Shown: piece after piece, positions 1 through 8,376 of the stretch
Numbering within the stretch: position 1 is the stretch's first letter
Layout: the number at the start of each line of letters is the position of its first letter
Origin: an uncultured Pelagibacteraceae bacterium
GTDB lineage: Bacteria; Pseudomonadota; Alphaproteobacteria; Pelagibacterales; Pelagibacteraceae
DNA length: 56,450 nt
Reading direction: 5' to 3'
Assembly: GCA_902567495.1 (NCBI GenBank)
Contig: CACFMO010000008.1
Location: 1 to 56,450 of the forward strand
The notes under the pieces: generated by a model
What the model saw: the letters and a program-made list of their open reading frames with translations, nothing else
Told to the model about the DNA's origin: nothing
Databases searched by the model: none
Made by a program: the position numbers and the translations under genes

Positions 1-827
1 ACAACCAATTTTGAATTTTCTCCAATTCTCGTCAAAAACATTTTTATTTGGGTAAGTGTCGCATTTTGAGCCTCATCAAGAATGGCAAAAGAATTCTTTA
101 AAGTTCTTCCTCTCATGAATGCTAATGGAGCTATCTCTATAGAGCCATTGTCAATTTTTCTTTGGATTTGTTCAAATCCAAATAAATCATAAAGGGCATC
201 GTATAAAGGTCTTAAGTAGGGGTCTACTTTTTCTTTCATGTCACCAGGTAAAAAACCTAATCTTTCACCAGCCTCTACTGCTGGCCGTGATAAAATTACT
301 CGATCAATTTTTTTTTCCATTAGCATTGTAACTGCTACTGATACTGCTAAATAACTTTTTCCTGTACCAGCTGGACCTAGTGACATAACAATGTTTTCAC
401 TTTGTAATGCCTTTAAGTAGTCAGATTGTTTTTTTGACCTAGCTATAATTGATCTTCTGGGTGTTTTTATCACTTGATCAATAGATCTAATGTTATTCCT
501 ATTTTTTTTATCCAATTCATTTACCCCATGTTTTACCGAGTAAATTATATCATTATTTTCTATAGAATTGGTAACTAGAAATTTATTTACCAGAAACATT
601 AAAGAGTTAGAGGCATTCGAAATTGAGTTTCTGCTTCCTTTAACAGTGATTGAATTTCCCCTAAAATATAGCTTTGTTTTAGTAAGTTTTTCTATTTGAA
701 TTAGGTTCTTATTAAATTCACCAACAATAGACATTAAAATATCGTTATTGAAAATTTTAACGTTTACAGTCTCATTATCGATTTTCTTGACTGAAATTTC
801 TTTATCAAGATTCTTTGCTTCTAACAT
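1..827 (-). CDS. phoH: PhoH-like ATPase (3' end outside window)
   Basis: About 275 codons are visible; the gene runs off the left edge. Reading leftward from the ATG at 827, an N-terminal region of about 110 residues resembles the nucleic-acid-binding part of PhoH proteins. It is followed by the PhoH NTPase domain with Walker A GPAGTGKS (near 360-385) and the family signatures SRPAVEAGERLGFLPGD, AFMRGRT and a DEAQN Walker B. PhoH-family ATPases are linked to RNA metabolism, and in alphaproteobacteria the gene normally sits between miaB and ybeY, as expected here. Its ATG overlaps the miaB TAA by one base (TAATG), so it should be co-transcribed with and coupled to miaB. Identity is secure; the cellular substrate is not known from sequence. 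Confidence 0.95.
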   Translation of the reverse strand, partial: MLEAKNLDKEISVKKIDNETVNVKIFNNDILMSIVGEFNKNLIQIEKLTKTKLYFRGNSITVKGSRNSISNASNSLMFLVNKFLVTNSIENNDIIYSVKHGVNELDKKNRNNIRSIDQVIKTPRRSIIARSKKQSDYLKALQSENIVMSLGPAGTGKSYLAVSVAVTMLMEKKIDRVILSRPAVEAGERLGFLPGDMKEKVDPYLRPLYDALYDLFGFEQIQRKIDNGSIEIAPLAFMRGRTLKNSFAILDEAQNATLTQIKMFLTRIGENSKLV

Positions 828-2170
828 TATGCGGCAACTACACTTTCCATATTTTCTTTTACACCAAATAAATTATTTTTGTTAAAATCATTTATTCTCA
901 CACTAATAATTTTTCCTATATCGGAATCAATTACTTTTTCTATTATAACTGGCGTAAAATTTTCAAGTCTTCCAAAATAACTGGTTTGATTTTTCATTTT
1001 ATTTTCGATCAAAACTTTTTTTAATTTACCGATTTGATCACTATTTTCCTTGATTTGAATATCACTTAGTAAATTTTGTAAAATAATAAGTCTTTTTTTT
1101 TGAAGATGTTCGTTTATTGAAGTTTGTTTTGATGTTGGTGTTCCAGGTCTTTTATTATAAATAAATGAAAAAGAATTTAAAAATTTAATTTGTTTAACCA
1201 ATGAAATTGTATCGCTGAAATCTTTTTCAGTTTCACCAGGATAACCAACAATAAAATCACTTGAAAATCTTATTTCTGGTCTAGCAGAAATTAAATCATT
1301 TATTTTAGCCAAATATTCCTCTCTAGTATGTTTCCTGTTCATAGACTTTAATACTTTATTTGATCCGCTTTGAACTGGTAAGTGAATAAAAGGCATAAGT
1401 TTTTTCGATTTTTTATGACATTGAATTAAATCACGAGTCATGTCATTTGGATGGGAGGTTGTATATCTTATTCTAAGTAAATCTTTAATATTTTCTAATT
1501 CAAAAATTAAATCTGAGAGTTTAAAGACCTTACAATTATCTGTAAAAGAATATGCATTAACATTTTGACCCAAAAGGGTAATTTCTGAAACACCATTTGA
1601 TACTAATTCATTTGCCTCTTTAACAATTTCTTTAATTGATCTTGAATATTCTGGTCCTCTTGTGTAAGGAACAACACAAAAATTACAAAATTTATCACAA
1701 CCTTCTTGTATGGTTATAAAAGATGATGTTTTAGAACTAGAATTTTTAATATCATTTAATTTATCAAATTTTTTAATTACGTCGAAATTTGTCAAATTTA
1801 ATTTATTTTTTCTTTTTTTAATCTTTTGTAAAATTTGTGGAATATTTTGATAAGATTGTGGACCTATTACAGCATCTATATATGGTTCTCTATCAAGCAT
1901 TTCATTATTTTCTGCTTGTGCAACACAACCCGTTACAAAAACTGTAGGCTTTTTTTTATTTTTATAATTTTTTTTTAGACGCCCTATGTCGTGATATACT
2001 TTTTCAGTTGCTTTTTCTCTTATGTGGCAGGTATTAAGAATATAACAATCGATATTTTCTGGGTCTTCAGTTCTTTCATACCCAGTTTTTTTTAATAAAT
2101 CAGCCAAACGATTACTATCGTACTCGTTCATTTGACAGCCAAAAGTTTTAATATAAATTTTTTTAGACAA
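827..2170 (-). CDS. miaB: tRNA-2-methylthio-N6-isopentenyladenosine37 synthase MiaB
   Basis: This radical-SAM methylthiotransferase adds the methylthio group to i6A37 of tRNAs that read UNN codons. At 447 aa it is normal for MiaB. The N-terminal UPF0004 domain carries the auxiliary-cluster cysteines C12 (TFGCQMNEYDSNR), C48 (LNTCHIREKA) and C82. The radical SAM cluster motif is C158-x3-C162-x2-C165 in EGCDKFCNFCVVPYTRG. The last ~65 residues fit a TRAM RNA-binding domain. It lies 4 bp after fur and overlaps phoH by one base, the conserved fur-miaB-phoH order. No oddities were seen. Confidence 0.97.
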   Translation of the reverse strand: MSKKIYIKTFGCQMNEYDSNRLADLLKKTGYERTEDPENIDCYILNTCHIREKATEKVYHDIGRLKKNYKNKKKPTVFVTGCVAQAENNEMLDREPYIDAVIGPQSYQNIPQILQKIKKRKNKLNLTNFDVIKKFDKLNDIKNSSSKTSSFITIQEGCDKFCNFCVVPYTRGPEYSRSIKEIVKEANELVSNGVSEITLLGQNVNAYSFTDNCKVFKLSDLIFELENIKDLLRIRYTTSHPNDMTRDLIQCHKKSKKLMPFIHLPVQSGSNKVLKSMNRKHTREEYLAKINDLISARPEIRFSSDFIVGYPGETEKDFSDTISLVKQIKFLNSFSFIYNKRPGTPTSKQTSINEHLQKKRLIILQNLLSDIQIKENSDQIGKLKKVLIENKMKNQTSYFGRLENFTPVIIEKVIDSDIGKIISVRINDFNKNNLFGVKENMESVVAA

Positions 2171-2174
2171 GTTA

Positions 2175-2603
2175 TTAATTTTTTTTAATTTTTTGAGCGT
2201 ATAATTCTAGTTTATGATCTATAAGTTTGTAGCCTAATTTTTGGGCAACCTTTTTTTGGAGTTCTTCAATTTCTTTATCAACAAATTCTATTATTTCCCC
2301 TGTCTTTACATCGATTAAGTGATCGTGATGTTCTTCGGTCAGAGGTTCATATCTTGATTTACCCTCTTTAAAGTCATGTCTCTCAATTATTCCTGCCTCT
2401 TCAAAAAGTTTTACAGTTCTGTATACTGTAGCAATACTAATATTTTTATCTAATTCATTAACTCTTTTATGTAATTCATCTACATCAGGGTGATCCTTTG
2501 AGCCATATGTTTGTTTAGAGTCAGACATTACCTTTGCGATTAGTCTTCTTTGATCTGTTAATCTTACCCCTTTGTCTTTACATTTATCTTCAATTTTACT
2601 CAT
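2175..2603 (-). CDS. fur: Fur-family metal-responsive transcriptional regulator
   Basis: A 142-aa Fur-family repressor. The N-terminal winged helix contains the recognition-helix signature NISIATVYRTVKLFEEAG. The dimerisation and metal domain contains RHDF, RYEP and the histidine cluster HHDHLID, with acidic residues EFVDKEIE following. The CxxC structural zinc motifs of many Fur proteins are absent, as is common in alphaproteobacteria. It probably controls iron (or manganese) homeostasis, but sequence alone does not separate Fur from Mur or Irr type. It is 12 bp downstream of tsaB and just upstream of miaB on the same strand. The start at 2603 puts the first helix in the usual position (DKGVRLTDQRR). 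Confidence 0.9.
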   Translation of the reverse strand: MSKIEDKCKDKGVRLTDQRRLIAKVMSDSKQTYGSKDHPDVDELHKRVNELDKNISIATVYRTVKLFEEAGIIERHDFKEGKSRYEPLTEEHHDHLIDVKTGEIIEFVDKEIEELQKKVAQKLGYKLIDHKLELYAQKIKKN

Positions 2604-2614
2604 AAATTTATAAT

Positions 2615-2998
2615 TTAACTTAAGTAGACCGGTTTAATCAAATTATTTTGTATTAATTTATTTTTAATTAATAATTTGATATTTTTTGCGTTAAAATCAG
2701 CCAAATCTTGGTCTTTATAACCATATAATTTTGATCCTTTAGATATTTTGATGCCTTTAGCCACAGCAATAGAAATCCTTATTCCTGAAAAACTACCTGG
2801 CCCAACATTGACTATAATTGAGAAATCTTTGTCAATAATAGCTTTTTTTTGTTTAAGAAATTCAAATATATTGTTCACAAGTGTCTCGTTACTTCTTATA
2901 TTAGTTTGAAGTTTTTTAAGAAAAAAATTATTATTAATATTTAAAGCAATAACATTTTTTTTACCTGTGCAATTTATTATTAAAAAATCCTTTATCAT
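2615..2998 (-). CDS. tsaB: TsaB-like t6A biosynthesis protein, short form
   Basis: TsaB partners TsaD/TsaE in making N6-threonylcarbamoyladenosine at position 37 of ANN-decoding tRNAs. The diagnostic motif GPGSFSGIR is at residues 66-74, followed by the amphipathic helix ISIAVAKGIK. The protein is only 127 aa against about 200-230 aa for typical TsaB: it ends soon after the first ASKHA lobe. Only 11 bp separate its stop from fur, so there is no degraded C-terminal half, which argues against a recent frameshift. The rimI gene often found next to tsaB is missing here. Its first 32 bases overlap the start of the divergent deacetylase. TsaB identity is good; full activity is uncertain. Confidence 0.8.
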   Translation of the reverse strand: MIKDFLIINCTGKKNVIALNINNNFFLKKLQTNIRSNETLVNNIFEFLKQKKAIIDKDFSIIVNVGPGSFSGIRISIAVAKGIKISKGSKLYGYKDQDLADFNAKNIKLLIKNKLIQNNLIKPVYLS

Positions 2999-4016
2999 TT
3001 TATTTATAATAGTTTTAATATCTATTTTAAATAATTCAAACTCTTATGCAAAAAATATTGATGATTATGGTGTAATTTCATTAATGTACCATCGTTTTGA
3101 GGAAAATAAGTATCCATCTACAAACATTAAAATAAAAGATTTTAAAAGACATTTAGATTTAATTGAGCAAAATGACTTTAATTTCATTTCTCACAAAGAG
3201 TTTGTGCACGCAATAAATTCAAAAAATCTTGACAGGAAAATTTTACTTACCATAGACGATGGTTTTAAATCATTCTACGAAAATGCTTGGCCAATTTTAA
3301 AACAAAGAAAAATACCTTTTATTATTTTTATAAATACTGAGACTATTGGTTCTAATGGTTATATGGATTGGTCTGAAATAAAAGAAATATCATCATTCGA
3401 GTTTGTACATATAGGAAATCACAGTCATACGCATGATTATTTGGTAGATAAGTCTGATAAAGAAATAGAAGATGACCTAAAAACATCTATTAGTATATTT
3501 AAAGAGAAACTTAATCATGAAACTAAGTTTTTTGCATATCCATTTGGTGAGTATAAAAACTCCTATATAGAAATAGTTAAAAATTTAGGATTTGAGTATG
3601 GTTTTGGACAACATTCCGGAGTAATGGACACAACAAAAAGTAAATATGAATTGCCAAGATTTCCAATTAATGAGAAATATGGAAAAGAAAAAAGATTCAA
3701 AACTTTATTAAATACAATTCCGTTCCCATATTTAAAAATTTTACCTGAGGAAAAATATTTAAAACCAAAAAATAACCCCCCTAATGTAAAAATATTTTTT
3801 TTTGAAAATGGACCTAATTTAAAAAATATTAATTGTTTCTCGAATGAAGAGGATAAATGGAGAAATTCAAAGATTAATTTCATTTCCAAAAATGAAATGG
3901 AAATACTTTTAGAAGGAAAATTTGTGACAGAACGTGGTAGAATAAATTGTTCTTTAAGAGAAAATACAGGTGAATGGAGATGGCTTGGTATCCAGTTTGT
4001 TATCTCTAATCTTTAA
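2967..4016 (+). CDS. Exported polysaccharide deacetylase (NodB domain)
   Basis: A 349-aa protein with a signal peptide or N-terminal membrane anchor (residues 6-28, hydrophobic, ending NSYAKN). A carbohydrate-esterase-4/NodB domain follows. Visible metal and catalytic residues are the TIDDGF motif (D97, D98) and the HSHTH motif (H152 and H156). The segment AYPFGEY matches motif 3. The substrate could be peptidoglycan, an exopolysaccharide or another N-acetylated glycan; it is not determined. The C-terminal ~130 residues are outside the core domain and unrecognised. The start overlaps the tsaB start on the other strand by 32 bp, so each gene's promoter must lie in the other's coding region. 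It converges on bax with a 1-bp gap. Confidence 0.85.
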   Translation: MQFIIKKSFIILFIIVLISILNNSNSYAKNIDDYGVISLMYHRFEENKYPSTNIKIKDFKRHLDLIEQNDFNFISHKEFVHAINSKNLDRKILLTIDDGFKSFYENAWPILKQRKIPFIIFINTETIGSNGYMDWSEIKEISSFEFVHIGNHSHTHDYLVDKSDKEIEDDLKTSISIFKEKLNHETKFFAYPFGEYKNSYIEIVKNLGFEYGFGQHSGVMDTTKSKYELPRFPINEKYGKEKRFKTLLNTIPFPYLKILPEEKYLKPKNNPPNVKIFFFENGPNLKNINCFSNEEDKWRNSKINFISKNEMEILLEGKFVTERGRINCSLRENTGEWRWLGIQFVISNL

Positions 4017-4017
4017 A

Positions 4018-5196
4018 CTAGAGTGTTAAAGTCGATGATTGATTTGAATTCATCAAAACAGCATTATCAAAATCTGTAAGTTGGTTTTGATCAATTATTT
4101 TTTTTAAAACTTTTGTGTATTCTGAACCAGTGGCAGCGTAATTATGAAGATATTGGACCAGCTCAAGACCAGATATTTTTTTATTTAGTTTACGTAACTC
4201 AGCTCTTTTTTTTCTAAATTCTGAATATCCTTTGTGAGTATTTAAATTATTTTTGTAAGCCTGAACTGATGATCTTAAAATTGGAAATTTTAAAATTTTA
4301 TGTGCTTGGTTCTTATCTCTTTCTAATGGAGCGATACCTTTTTTTCCCCAGGTCCATTGACCAAACATTGCATTACCTTCCAACGCAAACCTTGAAGTTC
4401 CCCAACCACTTTCTTTGGCTGCTTGCGCTATAGCGATTGAGACAGGCACAATATCCATTCTTATCTTTAATTCTGTTATATCCTCGTTTTTAATACCGTA
4501 ATCCTCAAATCTTCTTTTTAACCAAACTTTCTCTCCCCGAGAATTGTTTGGTTTTGCTAAAATTTTAAAAAGTTTTTTTCTGTTTTCTAAAATTTTATTA
4601 TTTTCATCAATTATAAGTGGCATCACAATTTTGATGAAGGTATTTTTTTTTGTAGTTGTGCTTTTAATTTTTTTAAGGTCTTTTGGTAGTTTAGAAAGGT
4701 AGATGGGTTTAACCATTGCACCAGTCCTAATACTTTTTAAATCATATTTTAAATCCTCAAATAGATTTAGTGTAACCTTAGTATCTAAACTGATATCTTG
4801 ATCATTAGAATTTTGTTTTTTTTTGTTATCGAAATTTTTTGAAACTTTATTTTTAGTTCCAAAGTTAGATTTATACTCTTTGGCAACATGCGTAAATTTA
4901 ATTTCATCTGTGACAACTTTAATATAAGGCCTTATTCCAATTAAACTAGTTATAAAACCCAAAAGCACTAAAGTTAAAACTATATTTGTTAAAACTAGCT
5001 CTTGAAATTTTATTTTAGCGACCTGTTTTCTATTAAAACTGTGAGCTGGCAAAGGGATTTTATTTTTTAATAAAATTAGTTCTAGTTGTGAAGTTGTTAA
5101 ATTTTTTCTTGATCTTATATATGATTTTACTTCCGGTATTTTATAAAGTTTTGATAGTTCTAAAAGTTGATCTCTATAAGGGGTATCTTTTTTCAC
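4018..5196 (-). CDS. bax: Bax-like N-acetylglucosaminidase domain protein
   Basis: A 392-aa protein whose C-terminal ~150 residues match the Bax/FlgJ-type glucosaminidase family. SIAIAQAAKESGWGTSRFA contains the catalytic glutamate E262, followed by GNAMFGQWTW and a helical tail with YAATGSEYT. One transmembrane segment at about residues 69-88 anchors the enzyme with the hydrolase domain outside. The cytoplasmic ~65 residues and the ~140-residue linker are of unknown role. It likely trims peptidoglycan glycan strands. It is the last gene of the murJ-trpS-nfuA-bax run (4-bp gap after nfuA), and the company of murJ fits a cell-wall role. Confidence 0.85.
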   Translation of the reverse strand: MKKDTPYRDQLLELSKLYKIPEVKSYIRSRKNLTTSQLELILLKNKIPLPAHSFNRKQVAKIKFQELVLTNIVLTLVLLGFITSLIGIRPYIKVVTDEIKFTHVAKEYKSNFGTKNKVSKNFDNKKKQNSNDQDISLDTKVTLNLFEDLKYDLKSIRTGAMVKPIYLSKLPKDLKKIKSTTTKKNTFIKIVMPLIIDENNKILENRKKLFKILAKPNNSRGEKVWLKRRFEDYGIKNEDITELKIRMDIVPVSIAIAQAAKESGWGTSRFALEGNAMFGQWTWGKKGIAPLERDKNQAHKILKFPILRSSVQAYKNNLNTHKGYSEFRKKRAELRKLNKKISGLELVQYLHNYAATGSEYTKVLKKIIDQNQLTDFDNAVLMNSNQSSTLTL

Positions 5197-5200
5197 TTAA

Positions 5201-5752
5201 TTAACTTGCCTCTACAGATTTAACCTCTTTTACGTAATGACATAATAAATTCTGAACACCTTGTTTTAGTGTCATAACTGAACTTGGGCAACCTGAACAG
5301 CTTCCCTTTAGTGCAACCTTAACAACACCATTGTTAAATGAAATGAATTGTATATCTCCTCCATCTTTAGCAACAGCAGGTCTTACCTTTGTTTCAAGTA
5401 CATCTTTTATTTGTTGAATAGTCTCGCTCTCTTCTAAAGGTTTTTTTTGAGAGGTAGTATTTTTTTTCAAAATCATAGGTTGGTTATTTTTTTCAAAATA
5501 ATCATTTATAGATGAAATAATAGTGGGTTTAAGAGTTTCCCAGCTTGTTTTTTCGTCTTTTTTAACACTCATAAAATTTTTTGAAATTAAAACTAACTCC
5601 ACTCCGTCAAAATTTAGAATGTTTTTTACAAATTCATTTTTAATTTGACTTAAATCTTTTTTTTGAAATTCCTGAGTTTCAACTTCAGATAACTGTTTTT
5701 CTGACAGAAACTTCAACGCATTAGGGTTTGGAGTATTTTCTATTTGTATCAT
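5201..5752 (-). CDS. nfuA: NfuA-type Fe-S cluster scaffold/carrier
   Basis: A 183-aa two-domain protein. The N-terminal ~85 residues are the Nfu_N domain (IENTPNPNALKFL signature) and the C-terminal ~75 residues are the NifU-like domain. The cluster-binding CxxC is C152/C155 in KGSCSGCPSS. A Lys/Thr-rich linker joins the two. The family carries 4Fe-4S clusters to client apo-proteins; clients encoded in this window include MiaB and Nth. It sits between trpS and bax on the minus strand. Length and domain order match alphaproteobacterial and mitochondrial Nfu1. Confidence 0.95.
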   Translation of the reverse strand: MIQIENTPNPNALKFLSEKQLSEVETQEFQKKDLSQIKNEFVKNILNFDGVELVLISKNFMSVKKDEKTSWETLKPTIISSINDYFEKNNQPMILKKNTTSQKKPLEESETIQQIKDVLETKVRPAVAKDGGDIQFISFNNGVVKVALKGSCSGCPSSVMTLKQGVQNLLCHYVKEVKSVEAS

Positions 5753-5788
5753 ATTTTTAATTTAACACATTTTTACGAAAATTTGTTA

Positions 5789-6799
5789 TTAAATAAATCC
5801 AACAAGATCTTTTACTTTATTTATATTTGTTTTTGCAATTTTTTTTGCTCTATTTGACCCGTTTTTGAGAATCTCTATCAAATGCTTCTCGTCTTTTTTT
5901 AGTTCTTTAATTTTTTTTCCTATAGGACAAATTGTAGCTATTAAAGCATCTGAAAGTTCTTTTTTTAATTTAGAAAAATCTTTACCCCCCATACTTTCTA
6001 AAGTTTTTTCCAAAGTTTTATCTGTTATGAAAGAGTAGATATTTATCAAATTTAAAGCTTCAGGTCTATTTTTTAAATCTTCAATCTTAGATGGGATAGG
6101 TCGAGAATCAGTTTTTGCTTTTTTTACTTTTTTACTGATTTCATCTTCGCTATCTTGGAGATTAATTCTAGAATATTCAGACTCATCTGATTTACTCATC
6201 TTATTTTTTCCATCTCTTAAACTCATAACTCTTGAGAGTTTTTTTTGAATTAATGGTTCAGGAGTAGGAAAAAAATTTTCTGATTTAAAATCATTATTAA
6301 ATTTTTGGGCAATATCTCTTACAAGTTCTAAATGTTGTTTTTGGTCATCTCCAACGGGAACGTGTGTTGCCTTATATAATAAGATATCTGCAGCCATCAA
6401 ATTTGGATAAACATAAAGTCCAACACTTGCATTTTCTCTATTTTTTCCAGCCTTTTCCTTAAATTGTGTCATTCGATTCATCCAGCCAATTCTAGAAACA
6501 CAATTCAAGATCCATGCAAGTTCTGCATGTTCACTAACTGATGATTGATTAAATATAATACTTTTTTTAAAGTCTAAACCACATGCAATGAAAGTTGCGG
6601 TTGTTTCGAGCATGCTTTTTTTTAATGCTTTCGGATCCTGAAAGACAGTAATAGCGTGAAGGTCTACTACGCAATATATACATTCCATTTTCTTTTGAAG
6701 CTCTACAAAGTTTTTAATAGCCCCAAGATAATTGCCTAAATGCAAATTTCCGGTTGGCTGTACACCTGAAAAAGCTGTATGTTTGGAATTAGTACTCAT
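5789..6799 (-). CDS. trpS: Tryptophanyl-tRNA synthetase
   Basis: A class I aminoacyl-tRNA synthetase of 336 aa, normal for bacterial TrpRS. The HIGH-type motif appears as HLGN (residues 20-23) in [16 protein letters not shown], and the KMSKS loop is intact at residues 200-204. The segment [18 protein letters not shown] is the conserved tryptophan/adenylate pocket region. It overlaps the murJ stop by 4 bp (ATGA), so it is probably translationally coupled to murJ. No abnormality was seen. Confidence 0.97.
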   Translation of the reverse strand: MSTNSKHTAFSGVQPTGNLHLGNYLGAIKNFVELQKKMECIYCVVDLHAITVFQDPKALKKSMLETTATFIACGLDFKKSIIFNQSSVSEHAELAWILNCVSRIGWMNRMTQFKEKAGKNRENASVGLYVYPNLMAADILLYKATHVPVGDDQKQHLELVRDIAQKFNNDFKSENFFPTPEPLIQKKLSRVMSLRDGKNKMSKSDESEYSRINLQDSEDEISKKVKKAKTDSRPIPSKIEDLKNRPEALNLINIYSFITDKTLEKTLESMGGKDFSKLKKELSDALIATICPIGKKIKELKKDEKHLIEILKNGSNRAKKIAKTNINKVKDLVGFI

Positions 6800-8319
6800 T
6801 TTAATTTATAGTTCCTAAATTTTAATATTCCCAAAAAGTTAGTAGTAAATAGATAAATAGCTACTGATAAACCTACCATAATTAAAAGATAAATTAATTT
6901 AAATTTGTAAGTATATTCTAACTTATCCTCAAAATATTCTAAACCAAAATAAAGGAAAAAACACATTAATGCAGTTGTAAATAAAATTTTATAAATATTC
7001 ATTAGAATTTTATTTTCAAAAATTATAATTTTATTTTTGTTAAAAAAAATAAAATAAATTAATACTGATAACCAACTTGAAATAGTTGTAGCAATTGGAA
7101 TTATTATGAAACCATATTTTTTAAAAAAAACTAGGCTTATAAACACATTTGTAATCATACTAAAAAGAGAGATATAAAAAGGTGTTTTGGTATTATCTCT
7201 TGCAAAATAGAAACTAGAGAGAACTTTAATTAGTGCGAAAGCAGGCACACCTAAAGCAAAATACATTAGTGCTAAAGATGTATTTCCTACATCGTCTTGC
7301 GTGAAAGAACCATATCCAAATAGGCTACTAACGATTTCTTTAGATGCAATAAATAAACCAAATGCTGCAGGAAGTGATAGAGCGAGAGATAATTCTAAAG
7401 ACTTATTTTGTAAAATATTAATAGAATGTTTTTTATTTTCCTTAATTTTTTTTGATAGATTAGGTAATACTACAGTCCCGACAGCTATACCAGCAATAGC
7501 TAAATTAATTTGATAAATTCTATCTGCATAATAAAGATATGACACTGCCCCTGTTTGAAATGATGCTATAATAGTTCCTACTAGAATATTAATTTGCGTA
7601 ATTCCAGCAGAGAAAATACTTGGTAAAAGTTTTTGGAAGAAATTTTTAATATTTTTTTTAAATTTAAAAGATATTTTTAAAGACGGAAAATAGAATTTTT
7701 TAGTGAAGAGAATTAGTATAAAAAATTGAATGATTCCTGATAAAGTTACACCTACAGATAAACTTTTAGCTATATTTAATTCCAAATTAAATGCCAACAA
7801 TAAAGAAAAAATAAGCACTATATTTAGAACAATTGGTGCGGCGGCAGCTGCAGCAAATTTATTATTTGTATTTAAAATTCCTGAAAGCAAAGAGGATAAA
7901 CTCACGAACAACAAAAATGGGAAAGTTATTCTTGTAAATTCTACAGCTAAATTTAATTTTTCACTATCCCCATAAAAACCAGGTGCAATAAGATAGACAA
8001 CTGCTGGAGTAAAAATCTCTACTATAATTATAATAAATATTAATATGTAGAGTAATAAATTAAAAACTTCGTCAGCAAATCTTTTTCCTTCTTTTGCGTT
8101 TTTTTGTGCTTTGGCATAACTTGGTATGAATGCAGCATTAAACGTTCCCTCAGCGAACAGTCTTCTAAATGTATTTGGCAATCTAAAGGCTACAAAAAAA
8201 GCATCTGCATATATGGTCGTTCCAAGGAAAATTGCAATCAGAATATCTCTTAGATATCCTAAAACTCTGCTTATTAGAGTATAAAAACCGAATACAGACG
8301 TTGATGATAGTAAATTCAT
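6796..8319 (-). CDS. murJ: Lipid II flippase MurJ
   Basis: A 507-aa polytopic membrane protein with about 14 predicted hydrophobic segments. It has the MOP/MviN signatures [13 protein letters not shown] near the N-terminus, [20 protein letters not shown], and the later [14 protein letters not shown]. MurJ moves lipid-linked peptidoglycan precursor to the outer face of the inner membrane and is essential in most bacteria. It is first in the run murJ-trpS-nfuA-bax and divergent from maeB. Confidence 0.96.
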   Translation of the reverse strand: MNLLSSTSVFGFYTLISRVLGYLRDILIAIFLGTTIYADAFFVAFRLPNTFRRLFAEGTFNAAFIPSYAKAQKNAKEGKRFADEVFNLLLYILIFIIIIVEIFTPAVVYLIAPGFYGDSEKLNLAVEFTRITFPFLLFVSLSSLLSGILNTNNKFAAAAAAPIVLNIVLIFSLLLAFNLELNIAKSLSVGVTLSGIIQFFILILFTKKFYFPSLKISFKFKKNIKNFFQKLLPSIFSAGITQINILVGTIIASFQTGAVSYLYYADRIYQINLAIAGIAVGTVVLPNLSKKIKENKKHSINILQNKSLELSLALSLPAAFGLFIASKEIVSSLFGYGSFTQDDVGNTSLALMYFALGVPAFALIKVLSSFYFARDNTKTPFYISLFSMITNVFISLVFFKKYGFIIIPIATTISSWLSVLIYFIFFNKNKIIIFENKILMNIYKILFTTALMCFFLYFGLEYFEDKLEYTYKFKLIYLLIMVGLSVAIYLFTTNFLGILKFRNYKLK

Positions 8320-8376
8320 AATTAAGACAAAATTTTTAGTGATTTAATGTCATTTATATTACATACTCAAAATTTA

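Noticed and set aside
2604-2614. Frameshift or decayed C-terminal half of tsaB
   Set aside because: Only 11 bp lie between tsaB and fur, so there is no remnant to account for; the gene is simply short.
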